Positions 1-9,162 of a stretch of DNA of 64,000 bases are shown one piece after another (position 1 is the first letter of the stretch; every line of letters starts with the position of its first letter). Location of the stretch: contig JALNYP010000014.1 of the NCBI GenBank assembly GCA_023229795.1, forward strand, positions 4,487-68,486. The letters run 5' to 3'. This stretch comes from Syntrophobacterales bacterium (GTDB lineage: Bacteria > Desulfobacterota > Desulfobaccia > Desulfobaccales > 0-14-0-80-60-11). The position numbers and the translations under genes are program-made. The notes under the pieces were generated by a model, which was given only the letters and a program-made list of their open reading frames with translations, was not told the origin of the DNA and ran no database searches.

Positions 1-780
1 TGCATACCAGGTAATACCGGATAAGATTGATAGGTAATCTTTATAGGTATCGATTCCCATAATCAATAACGGCAGAAGACTCAATATTATAAAGATAGAG
101 ACAAACCAGGAGAGCAGGCGCCAACGGCGACGTATCAGGAAGAATATCAGGAACAATCCCATAAATATTTTGAGGCTCATGGCCAAGCCCAAATAAATCC
201 CAGCCATTTTATCTTTGCCACTCCTGGCTGCTAGCCACCCCAAAGTAATTAATAATAGTAAAATGAAGGAAAATTGTCCAAATACAATACTCACCCAACT
301 GGGAAAATAGCAAAGAATAACTATAAGATAACCAAGCAGAACCGGTAGATCATGTTTCGTGGTGGCAAGTTCCCGGGAAATCAACACGAGGGCTACCAAA
401 CCCATGGTGATGGATAAGAAGGAATAGATCCAAAACGCCTTCTCGTAACCGATTAATCCGAGAGGCGACATGAGCAGGGTTTGGAAGGGAGGATTCAAAT
501 TGGGATGCAGATTCTTTCGGGCAGATTTCAATTTATCGAGTGGAAGTAGTTTTAATTTATTGAATATTTCATCATGAGGATTTCGAAACGTGCTAAGGGG
601 CACTGGGGCATAAATATCTTTGCCCTCCCAGAAGTATCTGGCCGACATGTAAAATTTGGAAAAATCTCCTATTTCCGGGAATTCGGAAAGATGATTGATG
701 GTGGCGTAATAATAAGCTAAAGAAAAAGTAAATATGAGAGCCAGGACCAATTTGATGAGGAATTGTTTCTTATCAACCAT
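1..780 (-). CDS. GT87/DUF2029-like membrane glycosyltransferase, 3' end cut by the window
   Basis: An open frame runs on the minus strand from an ATG at 780-778 to the window edge (260 codons, no stop). It begins MVDKKQFLIKLVLALIF, has one N-terminal membrane helix, then a soluble loop with FSKFYMSARYFWEGKDIY and HPNLNPPFQTLLMSPLG, then several more helices. The aspartate-containing first loop followed by an NPP motif is typical of GT-C transferases of the GT87/DUF2029 group, which use polyprenyl-phosphate sugars at the membrane. An AGTAAGG stretch lies about 11 nt upstream of the ATG. It is divergent from the heptosyltransferase gene. The substrate is unknown. Confidence 0.75.
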   Translation of the reverse strand, partial: MVDKKQFLIKLVLALIFTFSLAYYYATINHLSEFPEIGDFSKFYMSARYFWEGKDIYAPVPLSTFRNPHDEIFNKLKLLPLDKLKSARKNLHPNLNPPFQTLLMSPLGLIGYEKAFWIYSFLSITMGLVALVLISRELATTKHDLPVLLGYLIVILCYFPSWVSIVFGQFSFILLLLITLGWLAARSGKDKMAGIYLGLAMSLKIFMGLFLIFFLIRRRWRLLSWFVSIFIILSLLPLLIMGIDTYKDYLSILSGITWYA

Positions 781-989
781 GAAACACTCAGCCTTACTAA
801 CGATTTTGCGGTCATTACCGGGCAGCACAATGCTCCCGGTGACCTGTAAGCTACTCCGGGTTATTCTCTTTAAAGTTGATTATAATAACTTGCAATTTAT
901 TGAGAATAAGCCCCCCTTGTCAAGGGAAAAGGAATTTTTGCCAATCACCTTCCTTGAAGGCGATCACATGACGAAAGGCTGATTTTTAT

Positions 990-1979
990 TTGGAAATCCA
1001 AACCATCCTGATCTGGCACCAAGGGGCTTTGGGGGACTTGCTCCTGGCGGGTCCGGCCCTGGCGGCCCTCAGCCGCCATTATCCCCAGGCCCGGATCACC
1101 GCGCTGGGGCATCCGGAGCGCTGGCGTCTGTTGGCCCCGACCCTACCCGTGGATGAGGTCTGGGACAGCAGTGCGGCCTGCTGGGCCTCCCTGTTTACCG
1201 AGGCGACCTTGCCCCCTGAACTCCGGCAGCGTCTGGCCCCGTTTCAGTTGGCCCTGGTCTTCGCACCCCGGCCGCAACCCATCCTGCTGCAGCAGTTGCA
1301 CCTGGCGGGTATCCCGGCGGTTCACTGGGCGCCCTCCTTTCCCGAGACGGGGGTCGAGGCGGTGGCGGCCCTCCAGGCCCGGGCTCTCGCCGCTCTGGGG
1401 GTTAAGTATGTCCCCACGCCTTTCCAGCTGGAGGTGGGACTTTCTCAGGATGAGAAACTGCCGGAACTCCCCGGCTCCGGTCCCTGGCTGGCGGTGGGCC
1501 CGGGGAGCGGCCATCCGTTGAAGAACTGGCCCCTGGCCCACTATTACGAGGTCAGCCGGACCCTGGCCTGGGACTATGGCCTGAAGGTAGTGTGGCTGGC
1601 GGGACCCGCGGAAGAGGCGATGCTGCCATATCTGGCGGGCCTGGCCGCGGCTCAGGGCCAGGTCCTCCTGGCCAACCGCCCCCTGGCCCGGGTGGCCCGG
1701 GTCTTGTCCCGCTGCCGCCTCTATTTAGGCAACGACAGCGGCTTGACCCATCTGGCCGCAGCCGTGGGAGCGCCCGGGGTTCTGGCCCTGTTCGGCCCCT
1801 CCGATCCCCGGGTGTGGGCTCCTTTGGGACCGCAAGTGCGGGTGTTGGCCGCGCCTTGTGCCCAGGCACCCTGCGCCGCCGGACGAACCATCGACTGCCG
1901 GGAGCCGCGCTGCCTGGCCGGGCTGTCGGTCGAGGCGGTCCTGGCCGCGGCCGGGCCTATGCTGGCGGCCGAAAAATAG
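990..1979 (+). CDS. Glycosyltransferase family 9 (LPS heptosyltransferase-like)
   Basis: 329 residues with the two Rossmann-like halves of GT9 (GT-B fold). The N-terminal HQGALGDLLLAGPALAAL matches the glycine-rich acceptor loop of WaaC/WaaF. The C-terminal GNDSGLTHLAAAVGAP plus LFGPSDPRVWAP is the ADP-heptose-binding signature. It probably adds a heptose to LPS core at the inner face of the inner membrane. The only in-frame start after the upstream stop is TTG at 990, with GAAAGG about 11 nt before it; an ATG at 968 closes after four codons. No other LPS-core gene is next to it except the divergent membrane glycosyltransferase. Confidence 0.88.
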   Translation: MEIQTILIWHQGALGDLLLAGPALAALSRHYPQARITALGHPERWRLLAPTLPVDEVWDSSAACWASLFTEATLPPELRQRLAPFQLALVFAPRPQPILLQQLHLAGIPAVHWAPSFPETGVEAVAALQARALAALGVKYVPTPFQLEVGLSQDEKLPELPGSGPWLAVGPGSGHPLKNWPLAHYYEVSRTLAWDYGLKVVWLAGPAEEAMLPYLAGLAAAQGQVLLANRPLARVARVLSRCRLYLGNDSGLTHLAAAVGAPGVLALFGPSDPRVWAPLGPQVRVLAAPCAQAPCAAGRTIDCREPRCLAGLSVEAVLAAAGPMLAAEK

Positions 1980-2694
1980 GCCGCGGCAGGGGCACAAGAT
2001 TTTTAACCGGGCCTCAATGATTTTTTTACTCCCCCCCGGCTTGGTTAAAATTTTTGGTCAGGGAGTTTTTGCAGACCAGGCCTGACCTTACCCCCGGCAA
2101 ACCCGCAATTGCCCCCGACTGGACGCCCCATTTTCGTACAATAATTTGAACCAATTCCTGATGCGAGATCTCTCCTGATCTCTGAAAAGCCGCGCTACCA
2201 CTGGTTATGACTCAATGCGGAGAGGTTGGCACTATTCCTGCATTATTCTAAAGCAGGTTACCCCCGAAAATAAAACCCTGTACCATTTTCTCCTTTCTCC
2301 AAATGGCCGGGCTCCCCCTCCCGGCCATTATATTTTTGGACGCTGCGGCATCATCATCCCCTCAAAAATCTCCATTCTAAACCGGCTGCATCTTAGCCAG
2401 GTCTCGGAAAGTTCAAGGTTTAAAGTTAAGGCAGGATTCGAACCACGCACTGTCCTTCTGACAGTGGCGGGCGGGGACGCCCGCCCTACCGGGCTTTTAT
2501 GATTTATTCCGAGTGGCGTTCAAAGGGCTATTTTTTGCAGCTGCAGGCGAAAGCACGCGCTGGCATAGGCGAGACGCCTGTGCCACATTTGACTGCGAAT
2601 TGGGATTAAGGGAGTGGGCCAAAAGCCCATATATGACTGAGCGGAAATTCTGGCGGCATAGGTCTGTGCCTGCTTAACCCCAGTCTGTGCGGGC
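1980..2694. other. Intergenic region with two palindromic repeats
   Basis: No gene is supported here. A 95-codon frame at 2215-2502 has no ribosome site and no recognisable protein. A palindrome ending in CCCTAC lies at 2464-2489 (GTGGCGGGCG facing CGCCCGCC). Another lies at about 2562-2584 (GGCATAGGCG facing CGCCTGTGCC). Both resemble the dispersed palindromes found elsewhere in this window. Confidence 0.6.
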
Positions 2695-3738
2695 TCAGCG
2701 CGGGCTACCGAAGTACTCCTGCACCGCGGTTAACGGTGCGCTCTCAGTTGGCAGGGTCTGCCGCAGGCGGGTCAGGCGGGTTGCGGCCTCCCGGCCCCGG
2801 GGGGCCAGGGACGCATCCGCCGCCAGGAGGTCAGCCGCGTCCCAGGCGGCCTGCCAATTATTGCAGATGAGCAGCAGGTCGGCCCCCGCGGCCAGGGCCT
2901 CCCTGGCTCCCTGGGGCGCCGGCAGGCTGGTGCTGATGCCCCCCATCTCCAGGTCGTCGGTGATGATCACGCCATCAAAGCCCAGACGCCGGCGCAGCCA
3001 GTGTTGGAGCGCCACCGAGGACAGGGTGGCCGGGCGGTCATCCCAGGCCGGCACCGACAGGTGGGCGGTCATGATCAGGGGCACGCCCGCGGCCACCGCC
3101 TCCCGGAAGGGCAGCAAGTCGGCCTCCCGCTGGGGATCGCTGGAAAGGGCCCGGGGCAGGACCTCGTGCGAGTCTACTATGGTGTCACCTAGACCCGGGA
3201 AGTGTTTGGCCACAGGGATGACCCCGCCGGCCAGGTAGCCCCGGATAGCGGCCAGCGCGTACCGGGCAGACCGGTGCGGGTCCGAGCTGTAAGCGCGGTC
3301 CCACTGGGGGCAGGCCGGCGACCGGGGCACGTCCAGAACCGGGGCCAGGTTGACGTTGATCCCTACCAGGGCCAGTTCACGGGCCACCTGCCGGGCCAGA
3401 TTTTCCACCTCCTCCGGGGTCCGGGTCAGGCCCAGTTCCCGGGCCGGCGGGATGATGGTAAAGGGGGCCTTCAGGCGCTGGACCCGGCCGCCTTCCTGGT
3501 CCACCGAGATGAGCAAGGGCCGGCCGGCGGAGCCCAGGGCCTCGTGCTGCAAGTCCCGGCACAATTGCCAGACCTGCTCGGGGCTCTCGATATTGCGGGC
3601 AAAGAGAATGACCCCGCCTACTTTCAGGTCCCGCACCAGTTCCCGGGCCACCGCGTCCATCCGGGGGCCTGGGATTCCCACCATGAGCAGTTGTCCCCAG
3701 AAAGAGGGGTGATCGGGCTTGCTTTGATTAGAATTCAT
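2695..3738 (-). CDS. nagZ: Beta-N-acetylhexosaminidase, glycoside hydrolase family 3 (NagZ type)
   Basis: 347 residues of a single GH3 TIM barrel without the second GH3 domain, as in NagZ. It removes GlcNAc from anhydromuropeptides in cytoplasmic peptidoglycan recycling. Visible signatures are ISVDQEGGRVQRL, the catalytic loop KHFPGLGDTIVDSHEVLP with the His of the Asp/His pair, and GFDGVIITDDLEMGGI with the nucleophile Asp. The usual KHFPGHGD reads KHFPGLGD here. The ATG at 3738 is chosen because AAAGGG lies 8 nt upstream; an in-frame start 48 nt earlier adds residues unlike the family. There is no signal peptide, consistent with a cytoplasmic enzyme. Confidence 0.93.
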   Translation of the reverse strand: MNSNQSKPDHPSFWGQLLMVGIPGPRMDAVARELVRDLKVGGVILFARNIESPEQVWQLCRDLQHEALGSAGRPLLISVDQEGGRVQRLKAPFTIIPPARELGLTRTPEEVENLARQVARELALVGINVNLAPVLDVPRSPACPQWDRAYSSDPHRSARYALAAIRGYLAGGVIPVAKHFPGLGDTIVDSHEVLPRALSSDPQREADLLPFREAVAAGVPLIMTAHLSVPAWDDRPATLSSVALQHWLRRRLGFDGVIITDDLEMGGISTSLPAPQGAREALAAGADLLLICNNWQAAWDAADLLAADASLAPRGREAATRLTRLRQTLPTESAPLTAVQEYFGSPR

Positions 3739-3799
3739 TTCAAAACCCTTTTTCCAGTGTCTTATTAATTGGCAAAGTGAGCTCATACAGGGAAAGAAT

Positions 3800-3884
3800 A
3801 CCCCCCTTTCCTAAAGGGGGGCAGGGGGGATTAGATAAGCGCTTGATAATCCCCCTAAATCCCCCTTTAGAAAAGGGGGGACTT
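3800..3884. repeat. Two copies of a CCCCCTTT/AAAGGGGG palindromic repeat
   Basis: The sequence reads CCCCCCTTTCCTAAAGGGGGGCAGG and then, after about 20 nt, AATCCCCCT followed by CCCCCTTTAGAAAAGGGGGG. Each copy can fold as a hairpin. Related copies lie at 42268-42320 and, degenerate, at about 57898-57960, so this is a dispersed intergenic family and not a one-off terminator. Confidence 0.75.
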
Positions 3885-3995
3885 AAAAACCTCCTTGCCC
3901 AACTTTTGGATGATGGGAAGAGCCCCAAATCAGGGTTTGCAATAGGTTCTGAGCATGGACATAATTTTAGCCGTCAGTCGTGAAGGTTCCAGCCA

Positions 3996-4709
3996 TCACC
4001 CGGTCATAACCAGGATTTCCGCCAGGTGATAAAATTTCAAGTCCCGGGCCGCCGGCACCCCGAGCCCTTGCAGGTGCAAAAGGCAGCTATAATCCGGGGA
4101 GACCAGGCCGGCGGCGCCGGTGGCTGCCACCGCGGCCAGATAGGCCGCGCCGATCTCCCGGGAAATTTCCGGCTGTTGCAGGCTAAAAGTGCCGCCGAAG
4201 CCGCAGCAGGTATAATAAGGGGAGATGGTCAGCAATTCCAGGCCCGCCACCCGGGACAAGACTTCCCGGATTTGGGGCAAGATCCCCAACTGCCGGGCCT
4301 TGCACGACTGGTGCAGGACCAGGGAGCCGGTAAACCTCGAGGTAAAGGGCGGCGGGCCCAGACCGGCCAGCCACTGGCCCAACTCCATGACCCGGGCGGC
4401 CAGGGCTTCGACGGCGCGCTGCTCCTCAGGCCCTTCGGCCAGTTGCGGGTAAACGTGCCGCACCATGTAGGCGCAGGAGGCGCTGGGGCAGAGGATGGTC
4501 CCGGCTCCGGCGAAGACCCGGAGAAAATGGCGCAGGAGGCGCCGGGCCGTGGCCGCATCTCCTGCGGTCCAGGCGAATTGGCCGCAGCAGGTCTGTTCCT
4601 CGGGGTATTCCCAGGCGAGACCCCAGCGCGCCAGTAGCTCCACCACGGCCCCGGCCACCTGGGGGGCGCACTGATCGACAAAACAGGGAATAAAGAGTTG
4701 AAGACTCAC
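3996..4709 (-). CDS. LutA/YkgE-like Fe-S oxidoreductase subunit (two CCG domains)
   Basis: 237 residues carrying two cysteine-rich CCG domains: TCCGQFAWTAGD near residue 40 and YTCCGFGGTFSLQQPE near residue 168. The start MSLQLFIPCFVDQC is typical. LutA/YkgE proteins act with LutB and LutC in lactate oxidation, or as CCG subunits of glycolate oxidase and heterodisulfide reductase-like complexes. No LutB or LutC gene is adjacent, so the partner and substrate are open. The gene is isolated between a repeat region and the promoter region of the response regulator. Confidence 0.85.
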   Translation of the reverse strand: MSLQLFIPCFVDQCAPQVAGAVVELLARWGLAWEYPEEQTCCGQFAWTAGDAATARRLLRHFLRVFAGAGTILCPSASCAYMVRHVYPQLAEGPEEQRAVEALAARVMELGQWLAGLGPPPFTSRFTGSLVLHQSCKARQLGILPQIREVLSRVAGLELLTISPYYTCCGFGGTFSLQQPEISREIGAAYLAAVAATGAAGLVSPDYSCLLHLQGLGVPAARDLKFYHLAEILVMTG

Positions 4710-4828
4710 GCCGTTTCCTTCTGTCGCTCTTTTATCACACCTGCCGGACCCGGGGAAGGGCTAAGCCGCGGCTCGACGGGTTGGCCGGGCGGCAGGACGC
4801 TCTGATCTGCTCCCCATGATCCTTTCTC

Positions 4829-4858
4829 TTGACAGTCAGGGGCCGGGTTTTATAGAAT
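4829..4858 (+). promoter_or_regulatory. Candidate sigma-70 promoter upstream of the NtrC-family regulator
   Basis: A perfect TTGACA lies at 4829-4834. TAGAAT follows after 18 nt (4853-4858), or TATAGA after 16 nt (4851-4856). It is about 185 nt upstream of the response-regulator ATG, with a MITE-like element in between. Seen in sequence only; activity is inferred. Confidence 0.5.
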
Positions 4859-4923
4859 GCAAGCAAATTTTTGTGAAAAAATAACCAGTTATACCGAGTG
4901 GCAATCATAAAGAGTGGGAATAA

Positions 4924-4985
4924 TGTCATTCCGAGCGCAGCGAAGCATCTAGATCTTCACTCCGCGCGCTCCGTTCAGAATGACA
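4924..4985. repeat. 62-bp MITE-like element with TGTCATTC/GAATGACA ends
   Basis: The element starts TGTCATTCCGAGCGCAGCGA and ends TCCGTTCAGAATGACA, so its terminal 8 bp are perfect inverted repeats and the inner arms pair partly. From memory, sequences of this kind (gaatgac...agcgaag...) are widespread miniature repeats in bacteria. Here it sits in the leader of the NtrC-family gene. Confidence 0.7.
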
Positions 4986-5042
4986 ATCTCAAACATTCCT
5001 CTTTGAGCAACTTGATATAATTCCTGAAAGGAAACCCCTGCC

Positions 5043-6392
5043 ATGACCGAGGCCCCGGCGCAGATTCTCGTGATCGATGATGACAAGGCCATCCGGGACG
5101 CCTGTTTCCAGATCCTTTCCCGCCAGGGCTTCCGGGTGGAACTGGCCTCCAGCGCCCGCCAGGGACTGTCCCTCCTGGAACGCATGTCCTTCGACGCCAT
5201 CCTCCTGGACCTGGTTATGCCCGATATGGACGGCCTGGAGACCCTGAAAAAAATCAAGGCCCAGGACCCCGACGCGGAAGTCATCATCATCACCGGCTAC
5301 GGCACCATCCAGTCCGCGGTGGAGTCCATCAAGGCCGGGGCCTTCCACTTCCTCTCCAAGCCGTTCGTGCCCGACGACCTCAGGACCCTGATCAACCGAG
5401 CCCTGGAAAAGCGCCGGATGGACCTGGAGAACCTGTACCTGCGCCAGGAGCTGAAATCCAAAGACGAACGCAACGTACTGGTCTATGACAGTGAGCCCAT
5501 GACCCGGATCATGGATATGGTGACCCGGGTGGCGCCCACGGACAGCACCGTGCTCATCACCGGCGAATCCGGCACCGGCAAGGGCCTGGTGGCCAGCAAG
5601 ATCCACCAGTTGAGCCAGCGCTCCCGCCGCCCCTTCATTACCGTGGACTGCGGCACCCTGGTGGAAACCCTGTTCGAGAGCGAACTCTTCGGGCACGTCA
5701 AAGGGTCCTTCACCGGGGCCGACGCCAACAAAGTGGGCAAATTCGAACTGGCGCAGAACGGCACTCTGTTCTTTGATGAAATCAGCAACATCGGCCTCGA
5801 AGTCCAGGCCAAACTGCTGAGGGCGGTGGAGGAGAGAAAGATCTCCAAGGTGGGCAGCCACCGGGTGATCACGGTGGACGTGCGCATCATCGCGGCCACC
5901 AATAAAGACCTCACCAAGGCCATCAAAGACGGCGAGTTTCGAGAAGACCTGTTTTACCGCTTGAACGTCGTCTTGATCCAGATGCCGCCGCTCCGGGAGC
6001 GCAAGAGCGATATTCCCCTGCTGGTCCAGCACTTCCTCGAAAAATACAACGCCCGGCTGCGCAGAGATATCCGCGGCATCTCCCCGGACGCCATGGACCT
6101 GTTGGTGCGCCACGACTGGCCCGGCAATGTCCGGGAGTTGGAAAATACCGTGGAGCGCCTGGTGGTCCTGAGTCCCGGGCCGTATCTGGAGCCCGCGGAC
6201 CTGGTTTTTGCCGGCACCATCCTGAGCCCCGGCGGCGAATCCCCTTCCGGGGTCTCCCTCAAGGACCTGGAGCGGGACCACATCATCCAGACCTTGCAGC
6301 GCTACGACGGCCACAAGAGCGAAACCGCCCGGGCCCTGGGCATCGACCGCAAGACCCTGCGGGAGAAACTGAAGCGGTATAATATTGAGTGA
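5043..6392 (+). CDS. Sigma-54-dependent response regulator, NtrC family
   Basis: 449 residues. Receiver domain (about 1-125) with acidic pair DDD and phospho-acceptor Asp in AILLDLVMPDMDG. AAA+ domain (about 145-385) with Walker A GESGTGKG and Walker B GTLFFDEI. C-terminal Fis-type helix-turn-helix (about 410-449) with KSETARALGIDRKTLREKLK. It should activate RNA polymerase-sigma54 at distant enhancers after phosphorylation. The sigma54-contact loop reads GSFTGA, not the usual GAFTGA. GAAAGGAA lies about 10 nt before the ATG. No histidine kinase gene is adjacent, so it is an orphan in this window. Confidence 0.93.
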   Translation: MTEAPAQILVIDDDKAIRDACFQILSRQGFRVELASSARQGLSLLERMSFDAILLDLVMPDMDGLETLKKIKAQDPDAEVIIITGYGTIQSAVESIKAGAFHFLSKPFVPDDLRTLINRALEKRRMDLENLYLRQELKSKDERNVLVYDSEPMTRIMDMVTRVAPTDSTVLITGESGTGKGLVASKIHQLSQRSRRPFITVDCGTLVETLFESELFGHVKGSFTGADANKVGKFELAQNGTLFFDEISNIGLEVQAKLLRAVEERKISKVGSHRVITVDVRIIAATNKDLTKAIKDGEFREDLFYRLNVVLIQMPPLRERKSDIPLLVQHFLEKYNARLRRDIRGISPDAMDLLVRHDWPGNVRELENTVERLVVLSPGPYLEPADLVFAGTILSPGGESPSGVSLKDLERDHIIQTLQRYDGHKSETARALGIDRKTLREKLKRYNIE

Positions 6393-6436
6393 GGTGGATG
6401 GCAGCAGAACACAAAGCACAGCTTTGCAAATCCGTG

Positions 6437-6461
6437 GGTTCCCAAGTGCAACTTGGGAACC
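6437..6461. repeat. Perfect 11-bp hairpin repeat (GGTTCCCAAGT)
   Basis: GGTTCCCAAGT at 6437-6447 faces ACTTGGGAACC at 6451-6461 across a 3-nt loop. A partial extra copy, AACTTGGGCACGAGG, follows at about 6470. There is no T-run, so it is listed as a dispersed palindrome and not as a terminator of the regulator gene, although it could serve as one. Confidence 0.65.
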
Positions 6462-6527
6462 AGAAAAAGAACTTGGGCACGAGGGTGAGGGCCTGTAAAT
6501 ATAGCTAATCAGAACCCCTTTCGGCTG

Positions 6528-8750
6528 ATGCGAATCCAAGGCCCGGTCCTGATTTACGGGGCCGGGACTATGATCGGTCAGGTGCTGATTCTGCGGGAAC
6601 TCCTGGTCCTGGCCCAGGGGCAGGAGCTGAAGCTGGCCCTGGGGCTGTGGTGCTGGCTCCTGTGGGTCGGGCTGGGGAGCCTCGCGGGCGGGCGCGTCCA
6701 GCCCACCGGGGCCGGGCTGGGGTTGCTGGGCGGGTTGCTGGCGGGGCTCGGGTTGCTGCTGCCGGCCACCGTCCTGGCCTGCCGGGCGCTGCCCACCCTG
6801 GCGCACCTACCCCTGGGGCAATCTTTGCCCCTGGGGCTCACCTTTCTGCTTTTTCTGGCTCTCCTGGCTCCTTTCGGGTTAGTCTCCGGCTACTTTTTTC
6901 CCGCGGCGGTCCGGGTCCTGAGCGGCGCGGCCCCTCAGGAGGCCGCGGGCCGGGTGTATTTCCTGGAGACCCTGGGCGCGGCCCTGGGAGTGGCGCTACT
7001 CCAGCTCTTCTTGGTGGGCCGCTTTGCCAACCTGAGCCTGGCCCTGGCCACCGGTCTCTTTCTGGCCCTGGCGCCCTGGCTGCTGGCCCGTCCCCGGACC
7101 GCCGCAGCCCGGGTGGCGATTACCGTCAATCTCCTGGTGCTGGCGGCGGCGGTGGGGTTCGCCCCGCGGCTGGACCTGGCCAGCCGGGGCTGGGAGTGGC
7201 CCGGGCGCCAGGTGATCGCCACCGCGGACAGTCCCTATGCGCTGTTGTCCGCGGCCCGGGAAGCCGAGCAAGTCAGCTTTTTCGCCAATAACCTCTGGCT
7301 CTTCACCTATCCTGATCCGCAGACCGCTGAACCCCAGGTCCAGCTGGGACTGCTGGAGCACGCCTGCCCCCAACGGGTGCTCTTGCTGGGGGGCGGGGTG
7401 GCCGGCCTGGGGACCGAGATTCTCAAGACCGCGAGCGTCACCAGCCTCACGTACGTGGAACTCGACCCCTTTCTGGTGAAACTGGCCGAAAAGCTGGTGC
7501 CCGCCGCGGCCGACCTGGAAAAAGATCCCCGGGTGCACCTGGTCTATCAGGATGGCCGGCGGTACCTGGCCACCACCGGCGACCGCTATGACGTCATTCT
7601 CATGGCCCTGCCGGAACCCACCAACGCCCAGCTCAATCGCTTCTATACCCGGGAATTTTTCCGCCTGGCGGCCTCGAGACTCGCTCCCGGCGGGGTCTTC
7701 AGCTTTGCCCTGACCGGGGCCGAGACCAGCCTGTCCCCCTTGCGGGCCGCGTATCTGGCCATGGCCTACCATACCCTAGGCCGGGTCTTTCCCGAGGTGG
7801 CGGCCTTCCCCGGCGGGCAGGTACGGTTTTTCGCCTCGACCAGCCCCGGCGTCCTGGTGACCGACCCCGAAGTCCTGGTGCAGCGCCTTAAATCTCGGCG
7901 GCTGGCGCTGCAATACGTCCGGGAGTATTACCTCCTCCAGGACCTCTCCCCCTGGCGCCAGCAGTACCTCGACCAGATCCTGCGCCAGCAGCCCGCCGAA
8001 ATCAATACCGACCTGAACCCCAGGTGCTACTTTTACGACCTGGTGCTGAGCGCCGTTCAGGAAGGCCTGGGCGTCAAGGAGGTTTACTTCGGCTTACAAG
8101 ACCTGCCGCCGGGGGGTTTCTGGGCGGTGCTGGCACTGGCCACCCTGGCGGCGGGGCTCGGGACCCGGCGCCGCCCGGGCCCCCATTTCCTCTACCAGGT
8201 GGTGGTGATGGGCCTGGGTACCATGGCCCTGGAAATCCTGGTCCTGGTCCTATACCAGATAAGTCAGGGTTCCCTTTATCAACAATTGGGGCTGCTCATC
8301 GCGGCCTTCATGGCGGGCATGGCCGGGGGCAGCGCCGCGGGGTCCCGTTGGGCCGGGCGGGCCTGGGCCGGGCCGCGGCTGTTGGCGGGGCTCCAGACCG
8401 GGCTGGCGGCCCTGGCCCTGGGCCTGGTCCTGTGGTTGAAGTGGGGCGCGGCCCTGCCGGCTGCCCCCGGGGAGTGGGGGTCCCGGGCGGGTTACCTCCT
8501 GGTCCTGGCCGCGGCCGGGTTTGGGGGCGGCGGGGTTTTCGCGGTGAGCGCCGCCCTCTGGACCAAGGCCGCGCCCCAGGCCCGGGGCCAGGGGGGCAGG
8601 CTCTATGCCGCGGACCTCCTGGGGGCCACCGTGGGGACCTTGGGGATCAGCCTGCTAGTGCTGCCGGTATGGGGAATCGTTCCCGCGCTCGGCCTGGTAG
8701 CCTTTCTCCAGGCCGGAGCCGGCTTGATGGCGCTCCGGGCGAAATTTTAG
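6528..8750 (+). CDS. Polytopic membrane protein fused to a spermidine-synthase-like domain
   Basis: 740 residues: about six hydrophobic segments (1-220), a central SpeE-like Rossmann domain (about 275-450), and a second block of helices (about 530-740). The central domain shows VLLLGGGVAGLGTEI, VELDPFLVKLAEK, DGRRYL and VILMALPEPTNAQLNRFYT, which is the polyamine aminopropyltransferase fold with the YDxIxxDxxEP-like loop altered to MALPEP. Such fusions are common in deltaproteobacteria; their substrate is unestablished, and polyamine synthesis should not be assumed. It stands alone downstream of the NtrC-type gene, with a palindromic repeat between. Confidence 0.82.
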   Translation: MRIQGPVLIYGAGTMIGQVLILRELLVLAQGQELKLALGLWCWLLWVGLGSLAGGRVQPTGAGLGLLGGLLAGLGLLLPATVLACRALPTLAHLPLGQSLPLGLTFLLFLALLAPFGLVSGYFFPAAVRVLSGAAPQEAAGRVYFLETLGAALGVALLQLFLVGRFANLSLALATGLFLALAPWLLARPRTAAARVAITVNLLVLAAAVGFAPRLDLASRGWEWPGRQVIATADSPYALLSAAREAEQVSFFANNLWLFTYPDPQTAEPQVQLGLLEHACPQRVLLLGGGVAGLGTEILKTASVTSLTYVELDPFLVKLAEKLVPAAADLEKDPRVHLVYQDGRRYLATTGDRYDVILMALPEPTNAQLNRFYTREFFRLAASRLAPGGVFSFALTGAETSLSPLRAAYLAMAYHTLGRVFPEVAAFPGGQVRFFASTSPGVLVTDPEVLVQRLKSRRLALQYVREYYLLQDLSPWRQQYLDQILRQQPAEINTDLNPRCYFYDLVLSAVQEGLGVKEVYFGLQDLPPGGFWAVLALATLAAGLGTRRRPGPHFLYQVVVMGLGTMALEILVLVLYQISQGSLYQQLGLLIAAFMAGMAGGSAAGSRWAGRAWAGPRLLAGLQTGLAALALGLVLWLKWGAALPAAPGEWGSRAGYLLVLAAAGFGGGGVFAVSAALWTKAAPQARGQGGRLYAADLLGATVGTLGISLLVLPVWGIVPALGLVAFLQAGAGLMALRAKF

Positions 8751-9026
8751 GGGCGCCGGGGCCGATTCCTGGGGTTGCCGGGATAGATTTTTCTTGCTTT
8801 TTTCTAAAAAATCTTTACAATAATTAAAACAGATGGAATCCCTCTTGATGAGGGGCAGTCATCGGGTTCGGTTAAAATCTCTCGTGAATACAACAAGATA
8901 TTTTCCCGAGCTGCGAATCCCCTTAAACAAGCCGGAATTACCGCGTCATAGCCGCGGAAAAAAATTGATGATTGGCAAAAATAAGTATAGTTTTGGGGAT
9001 TTTTGCCGATTGTCATAGAAAGGAGG

Positions 9027-9121
9027 GATGCTTATCTCAATACCATACGCAGTTCATCCGCGTGTTTGACCCAGATTTAACCGAAGGAGCTCTATCGGCT
9101 AAATCCGACGCGGTAAGCATC
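9027..9121 (+). ncRNA. Putative structured RNA leader upstream of a small membrane protein gene
   Basis: The segment is closed by GATGCTTATC (9027-9036) pairing with GGTAAGCATC (9112-9121). Inside, CCGCGT (about 9059-9064) can pair with ACGCGG (9108-9113). An 11-bp near-perfect stem, GATTTAACCGA with TCGGCTAAATC, encloses a 10-nt loop. Purine-rich AAAGGAGGG precedes it. Downstream, CCCAG/CTGGG (9136-9151) forms a hairpin covering part of the GGGAGG ribosome site of the next gene. I do not recognise a known riboswitch family. A weak upstream promoter candidate is TTGATG at 8965 and TATAGT at 8986 (15-nt spacer). The preceding 8751-9026 holds nothing else I can support. Confidence 0.45.
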
Positions 9122-9162
9122 ATTGGGGGGGATCACCCAGGGGGATCTGGGAGGCTGGTAAA

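Noticed and set aside
2430..2446. GCAGGATTCGAACC, which looks like a tRNA T-arm
   Set aside because: The flanking bases do not form the 5-bp T stem on either strand and no acceptor, D or anticodon arm is found.
2215..2502. 95-codon plus-strand frame
   Set aside because: No ribosome site, low-complexity translation, and it runs through a palindromic repeat.
9028..9069. Possible 13-codon leader peptide at the start of the structured RNA
   Set aside because: The purine-rich GGAGG is only 1 nt from the ATG, too close for initiation; the bases fit better in the closing helix.
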